The notes beneath the pieces are model-generated. The model had not been told where the DNA came from, ran no database searches, and worked only from the letters and a program-made list of their open reading frames with translations. Made by a program: the position numbers and the translations under genes. From VMCP01 sp964527775 (lineage in GTDB: Bacteria > Bacteroidota > Bacteroidia > NS11-12g > UBA955), in contig CAZGQS010000008.1 in assembly GCA_964527775.1 (NCBI GenBank), forward strand, positions 14,181 through 78,180: a DNA stretch of 64,000 nt, written 5' to 3'. Shown here one piece after another: positions 8,592-17,111 of this stretch (its first letter is position 1; each line of letters begins with the position of its first letter).

Positions 8592-9278
8592 ATGTATAAA
8601 AACGCAGGTATATTTCTTCTCTCTTTCATCTTGCCTTTAGTGGTTAAAGCGCAATTGGCACCTCAAGAAGTTTCAAACTTAGGGTTTAAGATGGGCTTTG
8701 GATTTTATTCCTTTCAATCGGGTGAATTGGTAAATCCTCGTCCAATGCTTGGTTACACTGCGGGTTTTAATGTACACAGCGATTTTACGAAAAAGAAGAG
8801 ATTTTTCTACCAAGCAGGTCTTGATTTTACTTTGAGGGGTGGAAATTTTGCAAATCCTGAAAAAATTGATAGCGCAGTTAATAGGGCTTACGGAAAGATC
8901 ACTTTGGTTACGGTTGATTTTCCATTGAGCGTTTTGGTTCCACTAAGGCCTTTAAAAAAAGCAGAGTCGCCCATGATTAAAATGGGTATAACGCCAAGCG
9001 TTTTACTCAGATCTGTAGTTTACGTGGGACCCGATAGAATTCCGTTAAACAGTCAGATTTATCAGCAAACTTGGGAAAATCTTCCTCTTAGGCAAGTTGA
9101 ATTTTTGGCCCATGTGGGTTATCAAAAAAAGGTGGCTGAGGTTGGGTATTATGTGGGTTTGAATTTTGGGGTGAATAATTTGAATGCAGGAGATTTTAAA
9201 ATTGAAGGGATCTATCCTGTTACAGGAACCGGTAAACGTATTTCTACGTGGTCTATCGAAGCGGTCATGATTTTTTGA
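8592..9278 (+). CDS. PorT-like outer-membrane beta-barrel protein
   Basis: 228 residues with a signal peptide (MYKNAGIFLLSFILPLVVKA) and alternating amphipathic strands such as LGFKMGFGFYSF, LGYTAGFNVHSDF and FFYQAGLDFTLRGG, ending in WSIEAVMIF, an aromatic-terminated strand typical of barrels inserted by Bam. This matches the small OMP_b-brl/PorT-like class. It starts 2 bp after hscA, so the two are cotranscribed, but no functional link is evident. The specific role is unknown. Confidence 0.7.
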   Translation: MYKNAGIFLLSFILPLVVKAQLAPQEVSNLGFKMGFGFYSFQSGELVNPRPMLGYTAGFNVHSDFTKKKRFFYQAGLDFTLRGGNFANPEKIDSAVNRAYGKITLVTVDFPLSVLVPLRPLKKAESPMIKMGITPSVLLRSVVYVGPDRIPLNSQIYQQTWENLPLRQVEFLAHVGYQKKVAEVGYYVGLNFGVNNLNAGDFKIEGIYPVTGTGKRISTWSIEAVMIF

Positions 9279-9316
9279 GGCAATAGCCCGATATTTGCAG
9301 TATATTTAAATCTGCC

Positions 9317-10627
9317 GTGCCTCAATCTGTCGCATTATATACCTTGGGTTGTAAATTGAATTTTGCTGAAAGTTCAACTATTGCGCAGCAATTAATGAAA
9401 AACGGTTTTGAGCGCAAAGAGTTTCACGAAGGGGCAGATTTATATGTGATTAATACTTGCTCGGTCACTGATCATGCTGATCGAAAATGCAAGAAGGTGG
9501 TTAGTGAGGCGTTGAAGTACAACCCCAATGCTTATGTTGTGATTGTAGGTTGTTATGCTCAATTGAAGCCAGAAGAAATTGCCAATATTCCGGGTGTAGA
9601 TATGGTTTTGGGAGCTGCTGAAAAATTCCAATTGATGGATTATTTACATAGCCTCAATAAAGAACCTAAAACCCGACTTCACAATCAACCCATCAAAGAT
9701 GTCAATGAGTTTGTTCCTGGGTTTAGTGAGGGTGACCGAACCAGAATGTTCTTAAAAGTTCAAGACGGGTGTGATTATTTTTGCAGTTTTTGCACCATTC
9801 CGTTGGCCAGAGGAAAAAGCCGCAGTGCCAATATTGATACCACATTAAAGCAAGTGCATGAAGCCACAGCAAAAGGCGTGAAAGAAGTGGTTCTTACAGG
9901 GGTCAATTTGGGCGATTTTGGAGTCAATCACGAAGAAGATTTTTACGGTCTCATTCAGGAATTAGATAAAATTGAACAGGTAAAAAGATACCGAATCAGC
10001 AGCATTGAACCCAATTTGCTGACCGATGATATCATTCGATTTGTTGCCCAAAGTGAAAAATTTGTTCCGCATTTTCATATTCCGCTTCAAAGCGGAAATG
10101 ACGAACTTCTGCAGCGAATGAGAAGGAAATACCTCAGTGATTTGTATAAAAACAGGGTGCATTTAATCAAAGAACTCATGCCTGATTGTTGTATTGGTGT
10201 AGACGTAATTGTGGGATTTCCAGGTGAGTCTGAAGAGCATTTTTTAAGTACCTACGAATTCATCAACGAACTTCCTGTTTCCTATTTGCATGTGTTTCCA
10301 TACAGCGAAAGACCCAATACCACAGCTCGAAAAATGAAAGATGTTGTTCCAGTTAAGGTTAGAGGCCAACGAACCACTATGTTAAGGGGGCTTTCCGAAA
10401 AGAAGAAACGGGCATTTTATGAGTCTCAAGTCGGAAAAACCAGGCCTGTTTTGTTTGAGCACGATGTTAAGAACGGCAAAATGGAAGGTTACACAGACAA
10501 TTACATTAGGGTAGTGACTGATTACGATCCGTTATTGGTTGATGCTATTGTGCCCTTTTACATGCAACACATTGATGCTGATTTCTTAATGCAAGGCAGC
10601 TTTGAATCTGCGCATATAACCCTTTAA
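9317..10627 (+). CDS. mtaB: tRNA t6A37 methylthiotransferase MtaB
   Basis: Radical-SAM methylthiotransferase that converts t6A37 to ms2t6A37 in ANN-decoding tRNAs. The N-terminal UPF0004 domain carries the first cluster cysteines C12, C48 and C79; the radical-SAM motif CDYFCSFC gives C152, C156 and C159; a C-terminal TRAM-like region follows (about 370-430). YTLGCKLNFAE and CSVTDHADRKC are MtaB-type rather than MiaB/RimO. The start is GTG at 9317. 436 residues is normal length. It begins a small unidirectional group with lgt (8 bp gap). Confidence 0.93.
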   Translation: MPQSVALYTLGCKLNFAESSTIAQQLMKNGFERKEFHEGADLYVINTCSVTDHADRKCKKVVSEALKYNPNAYVVIVGCYAQLKPEEIANIPGVDMVLGAAEKFQLMDYLHSLNKEPKTRLHNQPIKDVNEFVPGFSEGDRTRMFLKVQDGCDYFCSFCTIPLARGKSRSANIDTTLKQVHEATAKGVKEVVLTGVNLGDFGVNHEEDFYGLIQELDKIEQVKRYRISSIEPNLLTDDIIRFVAQSEKFVPHFHIPLQSGNDELLQRMRRKYLSDLYKNRVHLIKELMPDCCIGVDVIVGFPGESEEHFLSTYEFINELPVSYLHVFPYSERPNTTARKMKDVVPVKVRGQRTTMLRGLSEKKKRAFYESQVGKTRPVLFEHDVKNGKMEGYTDNYIRVVTDYDPLLVDAIVPFYMQHIDADFLMQGSFESAHITL

Positions 10628-10635
10628 TTTGAACC

Positions 10636-11817
10636 ATGTTTCCTACCCTATATCATTTCATCAAAGACACGCTGGGTCTTGAATTTCGTTTTTTAGAAAT
10701 CGTAAACACCTTTGGGTTGTTTGTGGCTTTTGCCATTGGTGCTGCATATTGGGCCATGCAAACTGAGTTTGCCCGTAAAACGCAGTTGGGTGTTTTTTCC
10801 AAGCGCAATCAACAAATTACCGTTGGAGAAAAGTTCCCAATGAGTGATTACATCATGAATGGACTGCTTCTTTTTGTCTTTGGATATAAAATCTTATTCT
10901 TGGCCATAAATACTGGAACTGATTTTTCGCCACAAGAACATATTTTTACCTCCGAAGGAAACTGGTTGTTGGGGATTTTATTGGCTGGCGGTGGAACCTA
11001 TTATCGATATAGAGAAGATCTCAAACAGCGCTTGAATCCACCCGTAAAAAAACACATTGAAACATCCATTGCTGATGAAATGTCTACCATTACTGGGGTT
11101 GCTTTGATCAGTGGATTTTTAGGAGCAAAAGTGTTTCATATTTTAGAAACCCCCGAGAATTTTTCATTAACGGCCATAGTTAGTCAGTTGTTTACAACAG
11201 GTGGTTGGACCTTTTTTGGCGGTTTAATCATGGGTGCTTTGGGTGTATTGATTTACACACAGCGCCGAGGATATCACTATTTAAATGTTTTAGATGCAGG
11301 TGTTCCCGCCATGATGTTGTCTTATGGAGTTGGGAGATTTGGCTGTCATTTTTCGGGAGACGGCGACTGGGGAATAGCCAATTTGAAACCATCTGCTTGG
11401 TTGCCAGATTGGGCGTGGGCGTATAAATATCCGCACAATGTTCTTGGGAAAGATTATGGCGCCGCTGGCATGGAACCCATACCTGGTTGCGAGGGGAATT
11501 ATTGTTTTCAATTGATTGATCCCGTGTATCCTACGCCTCTTTACGAAGCGTTGATGGCGTTGCTGCTTTTTGGAGTTTTGTGGTTTTATGTAAGAAAAAT
11601 GGCCTTAAAGCCAGGTCAGGTATTCGGTATTTATTTGATTTTCGCTGGAGTTGAAAGATTTTTGATTGAAAGCATTCGTGAGCACGGAGATAGCCTTTAT
11701 CAAATAGGTGAGATGGTTTTCTCACAAGCACAAATGATTTCGTTGGTATTATTCGTTCTAGGAGTATGCGTCTTATTATTGACTCAAAAAGGATTGCTCA
11801 AGCCGGCCTCTCGTTAA
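10636..11817 (+). CDS. lgt: Prolipoprotein diacylglyceryl transferase
   Basis: Inner-membrane enzyme that transfers diacylglyceryl from phosphatidylglycerol to the lipobox cysteine, the first step of lipoprotein maturation. The Lgt signature is clear at residues 233-246 (GRFGCHFSGDGDWG), with H-x-N-x-like YHYLNVLDAG before it and YPTPLYEALMALLLF and RFLIESIRE after it. Several hydrophobic segments are visible. At 393 residues it is longer than the roughly 290 of E. coli, with an expanded N-terminal and loop region as in other Bacteroidota. Its 3' end overlaps the next gene by 52 nt. Confidence 0.93.
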   Translation: MFPTLYHFIKDTLGLEFRFLEIVNTFGLFVAFAIGAAYWAMQTEFARKTQLGVFSKRNQQITVGEKFPMSDYIMNGLLLFVFGYKILFLAINTGTDFSPQEHIFTSEGNWLLGILLAGGGTYYRYREDLKQRLNPPVKKHIETSIADEMSTITGVALISGFLGAKVFHILETPENFSLTAIVSQLFTTGGWTFFGGLIMGALGVLIYTQRRGYHYLNVLDAGVPAMMLSYGVGRFGCHFSGDGDWGIANLKPSAWLPDWAWAYKYPHNVLGKDYGAAGMEPIPGCEGNYCFQLIDPVYPTPLYEALMALLLFGVLWFYVRKMALKPGQVFGIYLIFAGVERFLIESIREHGDSLYQIGEMVFSQAQMISLVLFVLGVCVLLLTQKGLLKPASR

Positions 11818-12389
11818 TTTTTTTATTTTTCGGGGGACGGGCTGACGCTCAAACTCCCACGCAGCCGTCGCCCAATCAGCCAAAGGTGGGTGAAATCAGG
11901 CAAAAAGTGGAGCATAACCGCGATACTATATTCATTGATTACGATAAAATTGATCCTGTATTGGTATCTGGGTCATTAGATGCGGAACATCAGAAGCAGT
12001 ACCAGATATTGAGGCGCCGGGTCATCAAAACAATGCCTTATGCCAAGATGGCGGCCTATAAAATCCAAGCGATGGAAGACAAATTGGCGACCATCAAGAA
12101 TAAAAAGGACCGGAAAAAGTACATCAAACAATCGGAAAAGGCCATTAAGGCCATGTATACCCAACAGCTGAAAAATTTGACCATTGGCGAGGGTCAAGTA
12201 TTGATGAAATTATTGCATCGAGAAACGGGAAAAACCACTTGGGAAATCATGAAAAACTACCGTGGAACCACTGAAGCCTTATTTTGGCAAGTTTTTGGAA
12301 GTATGTGGGGACACAATTTGAAAATGGAATACGATCCGGTTGTTGACTATCAAATTGAAAACATCATCAAGCGTGAGCATCTGGAGTAG
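11766..12389 (+). CDS. DUF4294 family exported protein
   Basis: 207 residues: signal peptide (IAQAGLSLIFLFFGGRADAQ) and a basic, helical body (LRRRVIKTMPYAKMAAYKIQAMED ... MKLLHRETGKTTWEIMKNYRG) characteristic of DUF4294, a Bacteroidota-specific family of unknown function. ATG 11766 follows AGGAG, one of few Shine-Dalgarno-like sites in the window, and lies 52 nt inside lgt, implying translational coupling. Its 3' end runs 23 bp into the convergent permease gene. The signal-peptide codons contain the repeated 13-mer described at 11826-11838. Confidence 0.75.
   Translation: MRLIIDSKRIAQAGLSLIFLFFGGRADAQTPTQPSPNQPKVGEIRQKVEHNRDTIFIDYDKIDPVLVSGSLDAEHQKQYQILRRRVIKTMPYAKMAAYKIQAMEDKLATIKNKKDRKKYIKQSEKAIKAMYTQQLKNLTIGEGQVLMKLLHRETGKTTWEIMKNYRGTTEALFWQVFGSMWGHNLKMEYDPVVDYQIENIIKREHLE
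11826..11838 (+). repeat. 13-mer TTTTTCGGGGGAC, copy 1
   Basis: Exact copy inside the DUF4294 signal peptide, where it encodes F-F-G-G-R. Other copies: 22415, 28906, 51652 (12 of 13, minus) and 19049 (11 of 13, minus). Confidence 0.6.
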
Positions 12390-13311
12390 TATTTCTCCTA
12401 AAGAAGCTAGCAATTAAAATAGGCGCACCAATCAACGCACAAATGGCATTTACTTGAAGTATTCTATCTGGAATGAGGTAATGAGCCACTGAATCAGCGC
12501 TTACACACATGGTTGCACCTGTCATTAAGGTTGGAATGATGAGTTTTCGGTGATTTTCGGTGTTAAACCAGCGCTTTACAATATGCGGAGATACCAATCC
12601 AACAAATCCAATAGGGCCGCAATAAGCCGTTATCCATCCAGCACCAAGGGCACCAAAAAGTATGAGCATTTTGCGTAATTTATTGACGGGAATCCCCGCA
12701 GATTCAGCATATATGTCTCCGAGTAAATAGTTATTCAATTGGTGAGCGTGAATGGCCGTGAACAAGGTTAGAAGAACTACAGGAAAGAGCAAAGAATAGA
12801 GGTCTGTTTTTAGGATTCGTTCGAAGCTTCCCATGCCCCAAAAGGAGAATTTCTGTAGTTGATCGGCGTTCCCAAATTGCTGTATAATTTCAATGATGGC
12901 GCTAAATACAAATCCTAAAACCATTCCAGTTAATAAGAGCCGAAGGTGGTTCCCAAATCCTTGATTCAAGAAGATTTGCAGTAACAATGCTGTGAATGCT
13001 CCTAATATGCTTCCGGTTAACGGTGTAATACCCAAGGGGAGTATTGAAGGTGCAAATATCATCAACGCCATTCCTAAGTTAGCCCCTGGAGTTACGCCTA
13101 CCAAATAAGGGCCCGCGAGTGGGTTTCTAAACAGAGTCTGCATCAATAATCCCGAAATGGCCAGTCCCATGCCGGCTAGGGCGCTTCCCAGTACACGTGG
13201 AAATCTAAAGTCCCAAAAAACAACGTGAAAATTATCTGGGGTTAAGTCCCAATGAAGATCAAAAAATAGCAATAGAAAAAGCAGTGTCAGCAGCGCGCTA
13301 TTTTTGATCAT
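12367..13311 (-). CDS. FecCD/BtuC-type ABC transporter permease
   Basis: Inner-membrane permease for iron-siderophore, haem or cobalamin import. FecCD hallmarks: RFPRVLGSALAGMGLAISGLLMQTLFRNPLAGPYLVGVTPGANLG near the N-terminus and GPIGFVGLVSPHIVKRWF near residue 235, with about nine hydrophobic segments. It overlaps the upstream binding-protein gene by 4 nt (ATGA), so the two are coupled. No ATPase (FecE/BtuD) gene follows; the next gene is on the other strand. The ATPase must be encoded elsewhere. Iron or B12 cannot be distinguished from the sequence. Confidence 0.88.
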   Translation of the reverse strand: MIKNSALLTLLFLLLFFDLHWDLTPDNFHVVFWDFRFPRVLGSALAGMGLAISGLLMQTLFRNPLAGPYLVGVTPGANLGMALMIFAPSILPLGITPLTGSILGAFTALLLQIFLNQGFGNHLRLLLTGMVLGFVFSAIIEIIQQFGNADQLQKFSFWGMGSFERILKTDLYSLLFPVVLLTLFTAIHAHQLNNYLLGDIYAESAGIPVNKLRKMLILFGALGAGWITAYCGPIGFVGLVSPHIVKRWFNTENHRKLIIPTLMTGATMCVSADSVAHYLIPDRILQVNAICALIGAPILIASFFRRNTTPDAHA

Positions 13312-14456
13312 GGATGGAGTTTAATTTGGTTATAAAAATAGGTGTTTTCACCTTTTTGGTAAAAGATATTTTGAAGATCTTGCAGTAAAAGATGGGGTTG
13401 AGCACTTCCAAGATCCCAGAAAGGATTTGCCCCTGTGGATTCCATTTTTTGGTCGTTTTGCCAAACTTGTGGCTGGTTTTTGTGGAGTGATTTGATGATT
13501 CTTGTATCAGCGATTTCTTGAATGTATTTTATGGATCCAGGATGAAGTAAAATATCGCAACGATGAATGTATGTGAGTGCTTGTTCTGTGGAGATTTGCA
13601 CGGAATTGTTGCCTGAAAGGTTGGAAGTAATCCAAATGGGATCTCCTCCGGCATCGTAAATGAGTTGAGTGAGGTAGTTGTTTTTTTGTGGCACCCACCA
13701 AACTCCTGAATAGGGTATATTTAACATGATTTTGGGCTTTTTACCCTTAACTGATGATGGGTTAGAGTTGGATTTTGATGCAAGTGATTCGTATTGTGAT
13801 TGTTCTTTTTGGAAAAAGGAGTTAGCTGTTTGAGAATTTTGAAGAAAGTACCCAAAAACTTTGATCCATTCGGCTTTCGCTAATGGGTGAACTTCGAAGT
13901 GGTTTTGAATGTAAACTAGGGTAGTGAATTTACTGATTCTAGCGTCAATCTTAGGTTCTAATGTATAGGTGAAAGTGATGTCGGGTTTTAATTGAATGAG
14001 TTTTTCTGTGTGTAGGTTTCCGCCTTTTTGAATTTCAGGGGTTTGATTTTTTAAGGGCAGTTTGGCAACGGTATTTTGTGTGTAATGTGTCAAGTGATCA
14101 ACAGCAATTACATATTTCAAGGATTGAAGTTGGTTCAAGAATTCAGAATAGGCTGAAGTCATTACAGCTATTTGAGGATTGTCTTTTAGCCGGGGAATGC
14201 TGGTGTATTCTGGGAAGTTTTGTGGGTTTTTGCCTTTGTGGAATTTTTGCAAGATGCGTGAAGAGTCGAAATAAATTTCCAGCAGGGTATCAGTGGGGGT
14301 GGTGCCAATTCTAAAGAACTTTGCGTGTGAATTGATTTGCCAAGTTACTTCAGTTTTTGTGTTTTCTGCTTTTGAGGGACTTTGACCGCCTGAACATCCG
14401 CTGAAAATCAGCGAAACGAACCCAAAAATGCCAACAGATAAACGAGCGAAACCCAT
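13308..14456 (-). CDS. ABC transporter substrate-binding lipoprotein (iron/B12 type)
   Basis: 382 residues with lipobox LIFSGC (Cys21) and a two-lobed class III binding-protein pattern: a first lobe with IAVMTSAYSEFLNQLQSLKYVIAVD, then EKLIQLKPDITFTY, and a second lobe with KIMLNIPYSGVWWVPQKNNYLTQLIYDAGGDPIW and EQALTYIHRCDILLHPGS. This fits TroA/FecB/BtuF-like proteins that present a metal chelate or cobalamin to a FecCD permease. It is the first gene of a two-gene operon with that permease. It is divergent from the ftsB-like gene. Confidence 0.83.
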   Translation of the reverse strand: MGFARLSVGIFGFVSLIFSGCSGGQSPSKAENTKTEVTWQINSHAKFFRIGTTPTDTLLEIYFDSSRILQKFHKGKNPQNFPEYTSIPRLKDNPQIAVMTSAYSEFLNQLQSLKYVIAVDHLTHYTQNTVAKLPLKNQTPEIQKGGNLHTEKLIQLKPDITFTYTLEPKIDARISKFTTLVYIQNHFEVHPLAKAEWIKVFGYFLQNSQTANSFFQKEQSQYESLASKSNSNPSSVKGKKPKIMLNIPYSGVWWVPQKNNYLTQLIYDAGGDPIWITSNLSGNNSVQISTEQALTYIHRCDILLHPGSIKYIQEIADTRIIKSLHKNQPQVWQNDQKMESTGANPFWDLGSAQPHLLLQDLQNIFYQKGENTYFYNQIKLHP

Positions 14457-14538
14457 GTTTAGGCAAAATTAGATTAAAAAAATTGACAGCCGATAAAGTT
14501 GTTAATCAAACACGAAAGTTAGACAGCATATTTGTGAT

Positions 14539-14844
14539 GTGAATTTTCCGCTGTTGAAATATAAATTTTGGATAGGAATAGGTCTCTTCTTTTTGTGGAT
14601 GACCTTTTTTGACAACAACAGTTTCGTGTACAGGTGGAGATTGTCTTCTGATATATCTCGATTGGAAGAGGGAATAAAGATCCACGAGAAAAAGATTCAG
14701 GAACTTCGAAGACAAAAAAAGGAATTGTTTGGAAGTCAGAAAAATTTGGAAAAATTTGCTCGCGAGAGGTATTTAATGAAAAAGGAAAACGAGGACTTAT
14801 TTTTAATTGTTGATGTTGAGGAAACAGATGATGAGCAGAAATAA
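14539..14844 (+). CDS. FtsB/DivIC septum formation initiator family protein
   Basis: 101 residues: one N-terminal membrane span (WIGIGLFFLWMTFF) then a periplasmic coiled coil (ISRLEEGIKIHEKKIQELRRQKKELFG) and the short conserved LEKFARERYLMKKENEDLFLI block typical of FtsB/DivIC. These proteins form the divisome FtsQLB-type complex. The GTG start at 14539 is preceded by CATATTTG (one mismatch to TAnnTTTG) with a 4-nt spacer, consistent with the leaderless pattern here. It stands alone, divergent from the binding-protein gene and upstream of dnaN. Confidence 0.82.
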   Translation: MNFPLLKYKFWIGIGLFFLWMTFFDNNSFVYRWRLSSDISRLEEGIKIHEKKIQELRRQKKELFGSQKNLEKFARERYLMKKENEDLFLIVDVEETDDEQK

Positions 14845-14899
14845 GCCGACATGTTTATAAAAATAGATTTATTGTGCATTTCTATTGATTCTGAATAAA

Positions 14900-14907
14900 T
14901 AGGTTTG
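14900..14907 (+). promoter_or_regulatory. -7 box of dnaN
   Basis: TAGGTTTG matches TAnnTTTG exactly, 37 nt before the dnaN ATG; unlike most genes here, dnaN would have a short untranslated leader. Confidence 0.4.
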
Positions 14908-14944
14908 CAGTAGTAGGAAAACCAACAAAACCGAAATAACGATT

Positions 14945-16066
14945 ATGAAATTTATAGCTTCTTCAAGCGACTTGCTTCAGCACCTTCTCACAGTTAATGG
15001 TGCCATCATGTCTAAACCCATCATTCCTATTTTGGAGAACTTTTTGTTCGATATTCATGGAGGTGAGTTGACCATATTCAGTACCGATTTGGAAACGAGT
15101 ATGACAACGGCGCTAAAGGTAGAAGCCAATGATGATATTCGTATTGCCGTTCCGAGTAAAATGGTCATTGACATATTGCGCTCTTTGCCCGATAGTCCTG
15201 TGACTTTCAATATTGATACTACTACGTTCTCCATTGAGGTGATTTCTAGCAATGGCCGATACAAAATGGCGGGTCAAGACGGAACTGAGTTTCCATCCTT
15301 GCCTGAGAAAAGCGGCGAAGGTAGCTTCAGTATGTCTGCCAATATTTTGTTGAGAGCAGTGAGTAAAACTCTTTTTGCAGCTGGAACTGACGAGTTGCGT
15401 TTAAATCTGACGGGTTTGTTCGTTGAAATGAAAACCAATCACGTGAATTTCGTTGCTACCGATGCCAACAAATTGGTTTGTTTCACCAGAAAAGACATCT
15501 CTCCAAATGTGGATCATTCTTTCATCATTCCTAAGAAGCCTTTGAACCTTTTGAAAACGGCTTTGCCAAATGATGAAACTCCGGTTGTAGTTGATTACAA
15601 CAAGGCGAATGTGTTCTTCAGTTTTGGAGATACTCAACTGATTTGTAGATTGTTGGATGAAAAATATCCCGACTATTCAGCGGTAATTCCGAAGAACAAT
15701 CCAAATATTTTGATCATCAATCGTATGGACTTTTTAAGCTCCATCAACCGTATATCTATTTTTGCATCTAAAACCACTCATCAAGTTCGTTTGAAAGTAG
15801 TTGGCAGCGAATTAACCATTTCAGCTGAAGATATTGAAATGGCCAATGAAGCTACTGAGAAGATTGCCTGTGAATACAACGGCGATGACATGGAAATTGG
15901 TTTCAATGCTCGTTTCTTGAAGGAAATGTTGTCTACCCTTGACGGTGAAAGCATCCAACTTCAATTGTCGCAGCCAAACAGAGCCGGTCTTTTGGTTCCC
16001 ACAGGTAAAGATGGGATAGAAGAGATCACCATGTTGATCATGCCCATGATGTTGAATAACTACTAA
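14945..16066 (+). CDS. dnaN: DNA polymerase III subunit beta (sliding clamp)
   Basis: 373 residues, normal length, three-domain clamp. N-terminal MKFIASSSDLLQHLLTVNGAIMSKPIIPILENFLFDI, ATDANKLVCFTRKD in domain 2 and ISAEDIEMANEATEKI in domain 3 are clear family markers; the C-terminus TMLIMPMMLNNY has the usual P-M pair near the end. It encircles DNA and tethers the replicative polymerase. No dnaA or recF adjoins it. Its end overlaps the convergent yggS by 4 nt. Confidence 0.96.
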   Translation: MKFIASSSDLLQHLLTVNGAIMSKPIIPILENFLFDIHGGELTIFSTDLETSMTTALKVEANDDIRIAVPSKMVIDILRSLPDSPVTFNIDTTTFSIEVISSNGRYKMAGQDGTEFPSLPEKSGEGSFSMSANILLRAVSKTLFAAGTDELRLNLTGLFVEMKTNHVNFVATDANKLVCFTRKDISPNVDHSFIIPKKPLNLLKTALPNDETPVVVDYNKANVFFSFGDTQLICRLLDEKYPDYSAVIPKNNPNILIINRMDFLSSINRISIFASKTTHQVRLKVVGSELTISAEDIEMANEATEKIACEYNGDDMEIGFNARFLKEMLSTLDGESIQLQLSQPNRAGLLVPTGKDGIEEITMLIMPMMLNNY

Positions 16067-16728
16067 GAAAATACTTTACTACCCACTCTGATTAGGGTAG
16101 ATCCATGAGCAGTGGCAATCTCATAGTCACTGCTCATTCCAATGGATAGTTCTTTAAATTCATTGGAATGGCTGAAATATTGCCTTTTAGCCTCTTTAAA
16201 TAGTGTATTAATCTGAGCGAATTCCTGGTTGATTTGATCTGTGTTTTCAGTAAGCGATGCCATACCCATCATTCCGCAAATAATTACATTTTTAAGGTTG
16301 TCTTTCTCCCTTTGAAATTCATTCCAGAATTCATTCAACGACTGCGGTGGAATACCAAATTTACTCTCTTCTTGTGCCACATGAACTTGAATTAGAACTT
16401 TAATCATTCTTGAACAGGCGGCCGCTTGACGGTTGATTTCTTTCAGTAATTTCATAGAATCAACCGAATGGATCATTTCAATAAAGGGCGCGATATACTT
16501 GACCTTGTTGGTCTGAAGGTGTCCTATTAAATGCCATTCAATATCATCAGGAAGTTGCTCTTTGCGTTCCAAGAGGGCTTGAACTCTGTTTTCAGCGAAA
16601 GTTCTTTGTCCGGCGTGATAGGCTTCCTGGATTTCTCCGATTTCACGGTACTTTGAAACAACAATGAGTTGGGTGCTTTCGGGCAATTGTTTCTTGATTT
16701 GATCGATGTTTTCTGCTATGCGACTCAT
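16063..16728 (-). CDS. yggS: YggS family PLP homeostasis protein
   Basis: A PLP-binding, TIM-barrel protein without known catalytic activity that buffers pyridoxal phosphate and amino-acid pools. The Schiff-base lysine lies in LIVVSKYR (K26), and the family motif HLIGHLQTNKVKYI follows at about residue 67. HGSTLIRVGSKVF near the C-terminus is the phosphate-binding region. 221 residues is typical. It starts divergently from the DUF4296 gene, with about 20 bp between start codons. Confidence 0.92.
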   Translation of the reverse strand: MSRIAENIDQIKKQLPESTQLIVVSKYREIGEIQEAYHAGQRTFAENRVQALLERKEQLPDDIEWHLIGHLQTNKVKYIAPFIEMIHSVDSMKLLKEINRQAAACSRMIKVLIQVHVAQEESKFGIPPQSLNEFWNEFQREKDNLKNVIICGMMGMASLTENTDQINQEFAQINTLFKEAKRQYFSHSNEFKELSIGMSSDYEIATAHGSTLIRVGSKVFS

Positions 16729-16735
16729 TTTGTAG

Positions 16736-16743
16736 TACCTTTG
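16736..16743 (+). promoter_or_regulatory. -7 box of the DUF4296-mutS2 operon
   Basis: TACCTTTG, exact match to TAnnTTTG, 5 nt before ATG 16749. It decides the start in favour of ATG 16749 over an in-frame GTG at 16743 that lies inside the box. Confidence 0.55.
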
Positions 16744-16748
16744 TGTTT

Positions 16749-17111
16749 ATGCAATTTTGCGCCCACAAAATAACAGCCGTTTTTCCAAAAGTAAGCTTGT
16801 TGGTGGGTATTTTATTGTGGTTTTCGTCGTGTTCAAAGAACCTACCTGTAAATGACGAGAAATTGGTAGAGATTCTGGCTGACGCCATGCGACTTGAAGC
16901 TTCTCAGCAAGTGGCTTACAACTATTTAACGATGCCTGATTCTGCTTGGGACAAGGGGTATTCATTTATATTGAAAAAACACCAAGTTAGTGCTGCAGAT
17001 TTTCAAAAAACCATGAATTATTATCAGAAAAATGCCCAAGAATTTTCTGATTTGATGGGCAAGGTGGTTGATGTTTTGAACAAAGAAGAACTTAAAGCTT
17101 ATCGCCGGTGA
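16749..17111 (+). CDS. DUF4296 family lipoprotein
   Basis: 120 residues with lipobox WFSSC (Cys28) after a hydrophobic signal (SLLVGILLWF). The body (KLVEILADAMRLEASQQVAYN ... FILKKHQVSAADFQKTMNYYQKN) matches DUF4296, a short helical Bacteroidota lipoprotein family of unknown function. Its stop overlaps the GTG start of mutS2 by 4 nt. Residue numbering assumes the promoter-supported ATG. No function can be assigned. Confidence 0.78.
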   Translation: MQFCAHKITAVFPKVSLLVGILLWFSSCSKNLPVNDEKLVEILADAMRLEASQQVAYNYLTMPDSAWDKGYSFILKKHQVSAADFQKTMNYYQKNAQEFSDLMGKVVDVLNKEELKAYRR

